Assembly (NCBI GenBank): GCA_009760855.2 | Contig: WPIO01000324.1 | Coordinates: 1-64,000, forward strand | From: Cristatella mucedo | Taxonomy: Eukaryota > Bryozoa > Phylactolaemata > Cristatellidae | Length of the DNA: 64,000 bases | Reading direction: 5' to 3' | Part shown: piece by piece, positions 45,600 to 56,224 of the stretch | Position numbering within the stretch: the stretch's first letter is position 1 | Layout: the number at the start of each line of letters is the position of its first letter | Translations under genes and position numbers: made by a program | Notes under the pieces: model-generated | What the model was told of the DNA's origin: nothing | Seen by the model: the letters and a program-made list of their open reading frames with translations, nothing else | Database searches by the model: none

Positions 45600-45840
45600 C
45601 CCAGGTATCTAGGCATGGTTAATGGTTAACCTTGTTAACCTTAAAGTTAACCTTGTGGACCAGGAGGGGCAATCGGGGGAGTGGCAATCTGGGGGAGGGG
45701 CAATCAGGCGAGCGTAATCAGGGGAGGGGCAATCGGGGGACGGGCAATCGGGGGGGGGGGAGATGCAATCGGGAGGGGCAATCTGGGGGAGGGGCAATTG
45801 GGGGATGAGCAATCGGGGGGGGGGTAGGGGCAATTAGAAG
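45600..45840 (+). repeat. G-rich minisatellite
   Basis: About ten variants of 'gggggaggggcaatc' (45,661-45,840), preceded by TTAACC-type repeats (45,617-45,657). Multiple G-runs on the + strand could form quadruplexes. Confidence 0.85.
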
Positions 45841-46540
45841 GGACATTTAGTAGCCGGCCGCCGGCCTGTGCGCATCTCCGTGAGGGAGCCTTGAGTTCCA
45901 TCTCTTGAATTCCATCTTAATACATGAGGTATTTGTACAAGTTGTCTGCCCAAGGAAGTTTCAAACGCTAAACAGTTATCAAAGAATCCAAGAGAGCACC
46001 TAATGTCCGAGAGCATATGACAACGATCCACTCCAGCATCGTCAATTATATGTGCAAAGTGTCTCAGTCCTCCAGCAGGCTGGCGACATCCTGTGAGTAG
46101 GAGCCACAGTTGCCGAAGAGCCACAGCCACTGTCCCCATTTCACTGCAGATGGCAGTATAGATTTGTGTGCTGCAAGACTCAAACCTGAGGCCTGTTTAG
46201 TGCATTGCATTCTCTTGTGTCTTGCTTGGTGAACAGCAAGCTGCAATAAATTGCTGGCCGTTTACATGGGCAGGCCATCACACTGATTTGCACTATGCAT
46301 TATATAGTGTACCAGCTTGATAATGACTGAATCGACCCAACCAACTAGCGTTGCCATAATCACGTCATCGCGTGGCTTGTCTTATGTAAGCTATGGCTAT
46401 CCTGCATTACTGTAACATGGAGAGTCAGGCTTGGGTGACATCTTGGGTGGATCTCATGGAGCGCGTGCAGCTTGCAGAGGCAGATACAGTAGCAGTAACG
46501 ACAGCAGCTACCGGAAAAAAACTGGTTTCAAATGATGGCT
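45841..46540. other. no recognised feature
   Basis: A minus-strand open frame (46,139 down to 45,834) reads RCSLGFFDNCLAFETSLGRQ without any family match. Nothing else is seen. Confidence 0.3.
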
Positions 46541-46543
46541 GTA

Positions 46544-46605
46544 ATAGTAATAATATAATAATAATTCACTGATAAAGCGCCCTCAGAGAACTTAATCTCG
46601 TGAGA
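46544..46605 (-). mobile_element. L2 LINE 3' tail fragment
   Basis: Minus-strand ATT tail and half of the hairpin ('cgccctcagagaacttaatc'). Confidence 0.7.
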
Positions 46606-46683
46606 AAAGGAGACAATTGTAAGCACCGCATCGTTAACCTTGAACTGCAACAATCATCGGTCGCTTGTTTCTCACAGCATTTA

Positions 46684-47548
46684 CCGTATTTTTACGAGTA
46701 TAAGTTTCGCTTTTTTCATTTAAAAAAATAAACTTGCTACTTAAACACTGCAAGTCAGTGTCAGTCACTGCATACAGTGAAAGTGACGGTTCAGACATTG
46801 ACAATGTTGCAGGCGACTATGAAAATGTTAGCAGTGATACTGATGACGAGTTTCTTGCTAACTATAATGATTAATACATCACACCACTTCTTGCCGACCT
46901 GCATTGGCTACCAGTCAAGCAACGGATTTACTTCAAGGTTTTGTTGCTCACTTTTAGGTCACTTCATTCTTTGGCTCCAGTCTATCTCCCAGATCTACTC
47001 CCCCATCAGGCCAAGCATCGTACCACCTGCTTTTCGGAATCCAACAGTTTACCAATACCTCGTACAAACCTCAAATCCTTTGGAGACCGTGCGTTTAGTT
47101 CGTATGGTCCCAAAGCCTGGAACTCCCTCCCGATTTGCGTCAGAACATCCCCTGACTTGACCACATTTAAAAAGAACTTAAAAACACACCTATTTATGAC
47201 TGCATTTAGTGGGTCCTTGTGTATCGTCCTTGATGTGCTTATGTGTGCTGACACTGTGCATGCTGCCACTAACCACATTTGCATGCTGACCCTGTGCATG
47301 TCACCCCTAACCATGTTATTCATGTTGTTTATCAAGCATGGTATTACTCACGATTCAATCGCGTTTCTCTTTGAAGCAAATGTAAAGCACCTAGAAAGAG
47401 ATTGAGTTCTCTGAGGGCGCTTTATCAAGTGCATAATTTTTGTTATTGCAAAATGAGCTGTATATTCAGTAATAGTTTTTCATTAAAAACTTTTTCAAAA
47501 AATATTGTCTATAAATTTAGGGTGTGACTTATACTCATAAAAATACGG
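46684..47548. mobile_element. pogo/Tc1-like DNA transposon with 21-bp TIRs
   Basis: The inverted ends at 46,684-46,704 and 47,528-47,548 match at 20 of 21 positions (CCGTATTTTTACGAG versus CCGTATTTTTATGAG). TA lies outside each end, as in Tc1/mariner/pogo insertions. Inside the left end is an acidic peptide DIDNVAGDYENVSSDTDDEF ending in a stop, which resembles the acidic C-terminus of pogo-type transposases. The rest of the transposase is missing and an L2 is inserted. Confidence 0.8.
46878..47445 (+). mobile_element. L2 LINE inserted in the pogo-like element
   Basis: Plus strand from LADLHWLPVK to SYGPKAWNSLPICVRTSPDL, then 3' UTR and the hairpin 'cacctagaaagagattgag' to 'ctgagggcgctttatcaag'. 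Well preserved, 5'-truncated. Confidence 0.9.
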
Positions 47549-47689
47549 TACTGGGTCCTTGTAAATTGTCCTGTGTGGGCTTCTGCTTACGAGCATTTCA
47601 CATGCTACCACTAAACATGTTGACATGTTTCCTATAGTGCACGTGTAGTGCCTAGAAAGAGATCAATTTCTCTGCTCTGCAAATATACT

Positions 47690-47785
47690 ACTACTAGTAT
47701 AATCTATAGTATATATATAACCTATATATATATAAGTATCTATAGTATATATAACCTATAGTATACTACTACTAGTATAATCACA
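47690..47785. repeat. AT-rich tract with direct and inverted repeats
   Basis: 'tactactactagtataatc' occurs at both ends, with 'ctatagtatatata' units between. It is largely self-complementary. Confidence 0.8.
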
Positions 47786-47789
47786 GCTG

Positions 47790-48495
47790 ATTCCACTGGA
47801 TTCCCAGTAGAAGCGGTGGATATTGAAGATGTTGAGCCCCAATCCAATACCGGTTCACACCCACTATTACTATTTGTTTGCATTCATGCATTTGTACAAG
47901 CTTGCTTTAGTGTGGCATGGTGGTCTTAGAGCTCGTTGTCGTGGCGGACAGTCATTCAGTAATATAACTGGACGACGTGGCTTTCGTAGCTTTCGAGACA
48001 CTTCATATTCTCCAACGTCATCTGGTTCTTAATCGGTTGACGAACCCATTTGTGATGTGTCTAATCTATCGTAGAAGACAGTAGTGCACTACTTACACAA
48101 GACCACACTAGTCCACATCTAAGGGATGCGACTAGCAATAATTAAAGCCGGAAGGCAAACCATGAAATAGCAGCTGCATGACTTTTATCATGCTGTGATA
48201 ATCGCGAAAGTTGATCAGGCCTCCCTCAATAAGCAGCTAGGCAGGCTGATGGCCAGCAGTACACTCACTCTACGTGCTCTGCAACGATGGCACCCACCAG
48301 AGGAAGCCGTGCCTACTGGCTGCTGTACCCCTGCTCCACACGGTGACAGCACATGTGAAGCAACCACAGGACAGCCAGCCACCTTCATCGGCTGGTACTG
48401 CCATGCTCAGGGCAGGGCTGCACTCGCTGAAGGCACACATAATGCGACTGCAGCTGACTAGCCCACGATGCAACAGCCAACTTCCTCCCACATAG
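47790..48495. other. no recognised gene
   Basis: A short frame, DSTGFPVEAVDIEDVEPQSN (47,790-47,850), looks protein-like and may be a piece of an old transposon ORF. No family is assigned. Confidence 0.3.
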
Positions 48496-48496
48496 T

Positions 48497-48590
48497 CCTT
48501 TGCAGAGTATGTAAGGTGCCTAGAACGAAATTTAGTTCTCCGACGGGCTGTACAAATGTACCATCATTATTACTATTGTTATTATTAGAT
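48497..48590 (+). mobile_element. L2 LINE 3' tail
   Basis: 'gtaaggtgcctagaacgaaa', 'gttctccgacgggctgt' and a TTATTATTA end; diverged. Confidence 0.7.
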
Positions 48591-49059
48591 GCAAAAAACT
48601 GACGATGCCGATACAGGTGCAACAAACCTCTCAGTGCCTTTTGCATATAAATCTCTTTTAATGACGATTCCTCGACTGCTAAACATGTGCCATGCCAGTG
48701 GTACACCCGAGCTAAGTCTCCGAGCAGGTTCTGCAGCCGAACAAGCCCAAGCCAACACAAATTGGACAGGCCTAATACTATTCCGACAAGCCTGATCCTC
48801 TTCATCGGCCAACCTGCACCTACCCTTAGCCATAACAATATATAACATAATAATATAATATAATATAATAATAACATAACAAGCCACGACGATGGCCGAA
48901 AGGGGGAAGGAAGCCAAACGAACAACCAGTCAGCTGGAGGCTTCACAGGCACATCCTAGTAGACGTAACTGGGGGTGACAAGGAAGCCAAAACAGGCAGA
49001 GTTCCTTTAGAAAATGCATGCGCATATAATTCAAACACAGATTAAACCTTTAGTCGACA
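48591..49059. other. no recognised feature
   Basis: AT-rich imperfect ATAAT repeats at 48,836-48,875. No gene seen. Confidence 0.35.
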
Positions 49060-49069
49060 ACACACACAC

Positions 49070-49103
<34 letters not shown>
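49060..49103. repeat. (CA)n microsatellite
   Basis: CA tract with a single CG interruption. Confidence 0.9.
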
Positions 49104-49104
<1 letters not shown>

Positions 49105-49300
49105 AATATAAATGTACTTACTTGCATATGCTATGTGTATGCAAGATTTGCGCATGCATGTTAAGTGTGTGAACACAGGCTGTACGGATCCCCAGCTGGT
49201 CTTATATTATAGCCACACATACACATTATTTACTCATGTAAGATTCACAGCACCGACATTTGCCCATAAAGCACACGTGCACTTGCGCCTGAGTTCCCAC

Positions 49301-49303
49301 GAG

Positions 49304-49336
<33 letters not shown>

Positions 49337-49342
49337 ACACAC

Positions 49343-49427
<85 letters not shown>

Positions 49428-49470
49428 CTCGCACACAGACACCAGTATAAACACACACGCACACACACAG
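49301..49470. repeat. (CA)n microsatellite
   Basis: Long CA tract, near-pure from 49,345 to 49,424. Confidence 0.95.
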
Positions 49471-50600
49471 ACAAGCACCACACAAGAATGAGCTTATTCG
49501 TCTCTTTCATTCTTACTCTTTCGTTAAAGTCCTCGCTCAAGCAGCTCTGTCTTGCGGGTGGACCACATGTCCTTCACAATGAGTCGCAGTCCTCTGTCCA
49601 TCTACAAAAACAGGTGTCTTTTGCCGTACTTGATTTATTCTTTCCATTCGACATCGATCTTTGAGGATTACTGCATCTCATGAAAATATGTCCTCGCGTA
49701 TCGCAGTGCACTACCTCAGGCGTTAAGCTTGCATCCCTTTAATTTCTAGCGTTGCGATCTTTCGTGGTGACAACGATGGAAGACACCCAAACAGGGACTT
49801 GACTGGACTTAAAACGACTTTAGCCGCTGGGGTTTTTATAAGTATTCTGTCTCTTCCATGCTTTCGTGAGAGTCTGCCAGCGGCAGCAGCAGCAGATTTT
49901 ATAGGAGATGCTCACACACGACACGCGTCATCTCTCAGCGTATCAACGAAAGATACCCGACCGATTACGCGACACTTCGGTGAGATCGGCGCGAAAGACG
50001 TGGCGCTAACACAATGCACTCTCAACTTCACCTAGAGCTAGATCCACAGGCTCCAAGGGGATTGTAGCTCTGGCTCGTCACTGACTCAGCGACTTACTTA
50101 TTACACGAAGCGCTGCGAACCGCCAGCCCGCGGGGGGGGGGGGCGTGTTGGTCGCTAGGGAACCTGTTGCGGTCCCGCCACGCTGCGGCCGGAAAAGCGA
50201 ACCTCGCAGCGGGCAGCGGTGGTCAGGAAAACTTTAGCTCTAGCAGCTAAATGCAAAAGAATGGGCGAACGAAGAATATGCAGCAACAGACAGCATGGAA
50301 CGAAAAGACGAATAGCTAGCTACAGCGAATGTTGGATACGGCCAGTGGGCTGCCGCCGCGTCGCTGTACACGTGATCATCAAATGATAGGCTTCAAATGT
50401 TTGCAAGATAAATTGACAAGAAATATTAAATATAATTTTCTTTTAATATAATATATAAAATATAGTTTTTATATTTATTTTGTCAAAGGATAGTCTGTAC
50501 ACCTTGAACGGCTAGCTTAGCTGGGGGTCCTCTTCTCGCTTCCATTGCCGGCGGTGTGGACGTGCAGTTGCTGCAGTACCATCTCGAGTGAAATAAGCTG
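49471..50600. other. 5' region of ADP/ATP translocase, no gene seen
   Basis: It includes a run of G at 50,131-50,142, an AT-rich block at 50,405-50,480 and GC-rich sequence near 50,140-50,230. The promoter probably lies here, but no TATA box or initiator can be supported. Confidence 0.4.
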
Positions 50601-50602
50601 CT

Positions 50603-51087
50603 GTAAGTGTTGAAACGCTACTCAGCCGTTCTCAACCGAATTTTGGCGTGCTTTAGGCTTTAGCGAAGCGGGGAATGTTTTGATTATCGCGATGTAGTAA
50701 CTAGGTTGGGTATCGGCGATCGATGCTCTGCCTCGCACGTACCTCCGGCTCGTTGGTCCGGCTCGGGCTCAGTTACCTACTGCCTCAACTGTATACCACG
50801 TTACCGCGTCCAATGAGGCTGAGAATTAACTGTTGTTGAAATAATTAAACATGTGTTACTTATTTATCACTTGAAATATATTGTACTACCCTGCTGGCCG
50901 TTCACAGCGGCAGGCAACCTTTGACCCCCCTGACCGGCCGGAACTCGTTGGGTGCAGTCTAGTACTGGCCAAGCGGTAGCGGTTGACGGTGGCTGGTATA
51001 GCCGGTGTATCTAGATTTCTCGTAGCGTTTCGTTTACTTGATCACAGTGGCAGCTGAAGTTACCGTGACTGATCGCGTTCCTTGCAG
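50603..51087 (+). other. probable 5' UTR intron of ADP/ATP translocase
   Basis: A strong donor 'ctgct|gtaagt' at 50,603 and the acceptor 'cgttccttgcag' at 51,087, three bases before the start codon, would bound an intron in the 5' UTR. The acceptor is clear; the donor choice is a guess. Confidence 0.4.
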
Positions 51088-51090
51088 AAA

Positions 51091-51310
51091 ATGAGCGAAA
51101 GTCTATCAAACAAGAACTTGGACAAGCTCAATTTCTTGGAGAGCTTTACACTCAGTGGAGCTGCTGCCGTAATTGCGAAGACGTGCTCGGCTCCGATTGA
51201 GCGAGTCAAGCTTCTGGTCCAAAATCAAGATGAGATGGTGAAGCAGGGCCGCCTGGCAACGCCATACAAAGGCGTCATTGACTGCACCGTGAGGACTTAC
51301 CAGTCTGAAG
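51091..51310 (+). CDS. ANT: ADP/ATP translocase exon 1 (coding)
   Basis: Residues 1-73 plus one base, including the first carrier motif. It ends 'cagtctgaag|gtaagc'. Confidence 0.97.
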
Positions 51311-52145
51311 GTAAGCGGCCGTTGACGGCCGAGCGGGAGCGTTATATGTACAGCCTGAAGTTGCGCGTTGCTAGCGAGCTGTTATTAGTAGCCTATACAG
51401 TGCGACTCGCCGACCTTTTTTAGGTCTGCTGCCGTTTTGGAGAGGAAATTTGGCGAACTGTATCCGGTACTTCCCGACTCAGGCTCTCAACTTCGCTTTC
51501 AAGGATAGCATTAAGCAGCTGTTCAAGCCGTCCAAGCAGGACAGCTATGCTTCTTCGTTTGGAAAGAACATCGCCGCAGGAGGTACCGCTGGTGCTCTCT
51601 CGCTCTGCTTTGTCTATTCGCTCGACTACGCCCGTACCCGTCTTGCCAACGACGCCAAGGCAGTCAAGAAGGCAGGCGGCGCTGGGGAGCGCCAGTTCAC
51701 TGGCCTCATCGACGTGTACAGCAAGACGCTCAAGACTGATGGCATCGCCGGCCTGTACAGAGGCTTCGTCATCTCGTGCGTTGGCATCGTCGTATACCGA
51801 GGCTTCTACTTTGGTCTGTACGACACCCTGAAGCCCATAATGCTCGGAGAGAAAGCTAGCGTTGTGCTGTCGTTCCTCCTCGGCTGGGGTGTTACCGTGA
51901 GTGCTGGTCTGCTGTCGTACCCGATCGACACCATCCGTCGAAGAATGATGATGACATCCGGAGCTGCCGTCAAGTACAAAGGATCGGTCGACTGTGCTGT
52001 TCAGATCGTCAAGAAAGAGGGTTTCATGTCCCTCATGAAGGGAGCTGGTGCTAACATCCTGCGTGGAGTCGCCGGTGCTGGTGTGCTGGCTGGCTTCGAT
52101 AAGTTCGCCGACCTGTACATCACCTGGCGCTTGAGCCTCAAGTAA
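51091..52145 (+). CDS. ANT: ADP/ATP translocase (mitochondrial carrier, SLC25A4/5/6 type)
   Basis: The product exchanges matrix ATP for cytosolic ADP across the mitochondrial inner membrane. Two coding exons, 51091-51310 and 51424-52145, join in phase 1 (gaag|gtaagc ... tttttag|gtctg) to 313 residues, normal for the family. The start follows the acceptor by three bases: [20 protein letters not shown]. The three carrier repeats have their motifs [10 protein letters not shown] (Pro35), [12 protein letters not shown] and [11 protein letters not shown]. The nucleotide carrier signature RRRMMM is at residues 245-250. The loop region [16 protein letters not shown] and [20 protein letters not shown] are typical. 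Exons are GC-rich compared with the flanks, and the frame is intact. Tafazzin follows on the same strand. Carriers of this family bind cardiolipin. Confidence 0.98.
51424..52145 (+). CDS. ANT: ADP/ATP translocase exon 2 (coding)
   Basis: The rest of the carrier, starting GLLPFWRGN and ending at TAA 52,143-52,145. The intron before it is 113 bases. Confidence 0.98.
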
Positions 52146-52413
52146 ACTCAGGGCAATGGCTGAGCTCACTTAGCCCTGAGCTAGGGCGTATTGAAGGCAT
52201 AGGAAATTTCCATTTGTATTGCTGTGCATAGCATTTGATGGTGGCTTGTAATGTGGTATGTGTGACATTCACATAGTGGTTTCGTTTTGTGCCCGCATTC
52301 TCAGTGCTTGGCAGGTGTCATAGTCACAAATGATTTTGTGCAGTTTGCAAATGTTCAATGCGCAGAACCTAGAAGCGGATCTAACTTAGACCATTTCCTA
52401 ATGTGCTGCCAGA

Positions 52414-52419
52414 AATAAA
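52414..52419 (+). terminator. polyadenylation signal of ADP/ATP translocase
   Basis: AATAAA lies 269 bases after the stop codon, followed by T-rich sequence. Confidence 0.75.
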
Positions 52420-53314
52420 GGATTTCAGAACTACACGATTTTCGTTTATGTACCCTGTCAGTGGACTTGCTAATTAAGTAAATGTAAACATAAGGTAATC
52501 AGCTTGTCCACTCAGCATCCGACCATTTGGAAAATTACAGCTTGAGCTGATATAGCCAACATCGGTTGAGGACTGTACATTTTATTGGAGCTCCAAGAGG
52601 CCATTGCCGGCGTTCTTAGGCGATAGCATGTGAAATTAAACTGGCAGTGAGCTCGTGCCGAATGCTTGCGTGCAAGAAAAGATCTGTATATAGCATGAAG
52701 GTGATACATATCGGGCTTGCGAAGAAGCAGTGTCACGGTAAGTCATCTCAATATGTTACAAATGTGAAGTGCATGCTGTATGTCACGTGCAGATTCCATA
52801 TAAGCTGAGAGTAACTTGTGATGAGAATGAAAACCAGTGGCTTCCGATTTGACACTAAGGACTGCTTCCTCTTGCAAGTACTTCAGATTTAATAATAATA
52901 ATAATACATTTGAAATCACTCTAAGCGAACTAATAAGTGGACGACTGCAGCTTGAGAGCCAAGCTATCCCAAGTATCACTAGCTGCGTCCGGGCTTAAGT
53001 ACACCTAGGCACGCCCAGTCACAAAACATGAACCTCGCGGGACTGCATTAACGCCTGCGCTATCGGTCTACCGTAGACGCTTCGCCGAGCATTTAAGCCG
53101 CTTGGACTGCGATCAATTAGCTAGCGTAGCATCAGGTTCAGATTCTCTCATTTAATCCTTACCATTTGAAGGGTGAGCCCTCTTTCGGGCGCCAAGCTTT
53201 CGTTAGTCAATGCCATCTTTGGAAAGAACAAGCGAAGGGCTCCTTATAAGTATGGAAGTTGCGTGAATTTGGTAATTTCGAAGAGGTACCACGGAAACAC
53301 CGAAATGCGAGAGA

Positions 53315-53316
<2 letters not shown>
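52420..53316. other. intergenic stretch between ADP/ATP translocase and tafazzin
   Basis: It contains a small L2 tail remnant (minus, about 52,890-52,945, with ATA/ATT repeat) and otherwise nothing recognised. Confidence 0.5.

Positions 53317-53400
<84 letters not shown>
53317..53400. repeat. (GA)n microsatellite just upstream of tafazzin
   Basis: A GA tract of about 84 bases ends 97 bases before the tafazzin start codon, within the likely promoter or 5' UTR. Confidence 0.95.
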
Positions 53401-53401
<1 letters not shown>

Positions 53402-53496
53402 TCGTAGTCACGCGCCGCTGCGGCTCCATCCGGCCCGGCTGCCGTCAGTGGGTCTGCTTAACGACACAAAATGTCGGCGCCCGTACGCTTAGGGAA

Positions 53497-53611
53497 ATGG
53501 TAGCCAAGTACTATTGGCCGTTTCCATCGAGTGGCGCGGCGTGGAGAGTATGGAGTGTCGCCAGCCGCGTCATATGTGGAACTGTAGTTTCAGCTAGCAA
53601 ACTTTGGCTAG
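53497..53611 (+). CDS. TAFAZZIN: tafazzin exon 1
   Basis: ATG 53,497 opens 38 codons ending in phase 1 before 'gtaggt'. The WPFP motif and the hydrophobic segment VWSVASRVICGTVV, the likely membrane-associated part, match the family start. Confidence 0.8.
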
Positions 53612-56192
53612 GTAGGTATTGTGGCCTCCAAATAGTTCCTGTATCGCTAACGTTGAGCGCTGCCCCGCGGCCGTATGCTCGCTGCCGGCGTCTGCTTACT
53701 ACGTTCTCGTACGCCGCATTGGCCGCGCAAGTTAAAGCTTTTTTTGCCAGCACTGATCGCTCTTCTGCTTTGCGGCCACTCCGCTGCGCAACTGTAAGCT
53801 CGCCTCGGTCCGTGCCAGTTGACTTAAGGGGAGAGGAAGTCGGCAGGTCTTTCTTGTTCCGGCTCGTCAGTTCTTGGCCAAGTCAAACGCGATCGAGAAA
53901 TACTGGCCTCGATTAGGGTCGAAAGGTCTGCCGTGGCCGTCTTCGCTTCTGTCAAGTCCAGCAGAAAATCGAACGGTTTCACTCCGGCTTCACCGGTGCT
54001 TCCTCTCGGCCAGTCGGCGAAAGCCGATCTGACCGACTCGAGCCTAAAGCCTCGCTTCGATGTTCGCGTCCGTGCGCGTGCATCGAAGCGAGAAGGGAGC
54101 CGGCGTAATTCCAATCTTCGGAGCAGCAGCAGCAGCAGCCGTCGAGCGCTTGGATCCATTCGTCGCCCGAGCAGTCAGAGGAAACGGCGGTGTTTCGAAA
54201 TCAGCTGACAGCTTGTAACTGTCACGTGACCGACAGCTTACATCGTCGGCCCTGCTCGTAAGCCCCTAAAGTCTCGCGTAAAAAAAAAATGCGCAGCGCT
54301 CCTCAGCGCTCGGCCGATACTTGGCGCATTTGATGTCGGCCAGCAGGGACACGAGCAGTGACACGGACACGGACTCACGGACAGTGAGCACGATCGACTC
54401 CCCCCCCCCCTCCACGTCCCTGCTGGAGGGGCGGCATGGCGTGGACTCGAGCTCGAGTCCACGCGGTAACCCGAAGATCTGTGCTGGGACGAAAAAAGAA
54501 GGATGTGCGTCATCCGGATGACGTCATCCATCCATACATCCTCAAGGATGCTGTCAAGTACAAAGGATTGCCGCTGGGTCTTCGCCCAGGAGGCTCTTCA
54601 CGACTGCAGGTCGTCGTGGGCTCGAGTCGTGCAGCAGGCAAGCTCGTATTGCCCACTGGAAGCGCGCGTGTTGATAGCGTGTTGACAGGGGCTCTTCTGC
54701 CGCTATGGAAATGAGGCTGCTAAATCAGCTGACTCTTATCTCCCTTATCAGACGACTGTGCTGTCCAAATCATCAAGAAAGAAGGCTTCCGTGTCCCGCG
54801 TGAGAAGCGTTGCGCGCATGCTCAGAAAATCGACTCGGTGACGATCCGTCAAGAGGCAGAAATGTTAGCAGATCCAGCCTTGGCATGAGAAATGTCCCGC
54901 GGATGGATCTCCTTGTTTTGCTGTCTGCGGAGCGGAAGGGCTGCCCTCGGGCGGCACGAGCTGCTGCTGCTTGCTGTGCAGCCAGAGTAGACTCCTGCCT
55001 GCAGATCCTCCTGCGTGCAGAGAGGCTCGTCAGAGAGAGAGAGAGGGAGAGCTCTTTCGGTTGTGGCTGGAGGTGTTGCTGCAAGGACGTGCTGCTGCTG
55101 CTGGGCGTTTCACGAGCCCTCGCCGGTCGGTCCAGGCCACCTGCACCGTGGCGGACCTGCCTGCGGTTTGCTCCCTTCCTCGTCCTGCTCTGCTTGGAGT
55201 CTGGGCTGGCTTGTGCGGTGCCATGCTGGTTTGGCCCAGTGGTTAAGGTGCTCGATCCGACCACGGTCAAGGTATTTTGTATTCGATGACGACCGCCGTC
55301 GTGGGCTCGAGCCCCACGGCATATGTAGAGCGCCTGAATAGAGAGATTAAGTTCTCTCAGAAATGCAGGTGAATCACGTATGGCCCTCGGACGGTCACCA
55401 GTGTCGTTCGGCAGCAGCCGTGATTTGGTGAAAGGTCTGCACGAGTCGCCAATGATAAGGTGCTCGCTTCCCAATGATCCAGGTCGTGGGTTCGAGGCTT
55501 GCAGCTGGCATTCCTGAGTTGCCAGCTGCAAGTGGGATGGTAGCCGCTGAGGCTTACCGTCTGGAGCTACATGTGTGTGTACATGGCGCTGCTAACTCAG
55601 CCGAAATTGCTCGCCCAGCAAGTACGAGTAAAGTTGTTTGAAAACCTGAGTTGGCGATGCCAGCCCCGACTGCAAGTCCTCATTCCAAGGCAGCATAGCC
55701 AAGCCATAGCCAAGTAACCTGCGATCAAACTCGGGATCTCCACCAGCTTCTTGTACGCGACCTATGTTTCGTGGCTTAGAGTGTCTGAGATGTCATTGTC
55801 TGCACCCCGAAAGCCGTTTCGGTGAGGCTTTTAGTGCTTTTGTAGTAGACTTACCTGTGCTGCCATCAATAGTAATAATATTTATAAAGTTTTTGTTTAG
55901 CTCCTTAAGAGAACTCAATCTCGACTCAGGGTCTTACGAACTCTCTTCGAGAGAAGCAATAACCAATAGTTAATCAAAAGCAAGATAAACTTTGCTTAGG
56001 CAATCTTGTTGAAAATGCACCTGTTTATTACAGCGTTTGGTGGATCTTTGTGATTATTCGTCTTTCATGTGCATGTGTCTGATTACACTGTGCCTGCTGC
56101 TTTTGGATTTTACCACCCATCATTTGGTAATGCTTTCTATAGCATCTGTAAAGTGCCTTGAAAGAGATTCAGTTCTCTGAGGGTGCTATACA

Positions 56193-56224
<32 letters not shown>

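Larger units (their letters stand above)
46625..47690 (+). mobile_element. old L2 LINE split by a pogo-like element
   Basis: The left part ends 'gtttctcacagcattta' at 46,683. The right part resumes 'ctgggtccttgtaaattgtc' at 47,551 and runs to 'gtgcctagaaagagatcaat'. Together they give the normal L2 order (ORF end, 3' UTR, hairpin). Confidence 0.65.

Noticed and set aside
45661-45840. CRISPR-like array of short repeats
   Set aside because: Units are contiguous G-rich variants without unique spacers or cas genes, in an animal genome; it is a minisatellite.
49226-49540. Cys-Val or His-Thr repeat ORFs over GT/CA tracts (also 12,494-12,709, 15,096-15,386, 20,310-20,635, 25,562-26,018 and 57,019-58,309)
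   Set aside because: Microsatellite artefacts open in several frames. The tafazzin exon near 57,834 is real only from its splice acceptor onward.
51420-52169. 249-codon open frame on the minus strand
   Set aside because: It is the antisense shadow of ADP/ATP translocase exon 2.
54773-55531. 252-codon minus-strand ORF in tafazzin intron 1
   Set aside because: Low-complexity Ser/Arg-rich translation crossing two SINEs; no family match.
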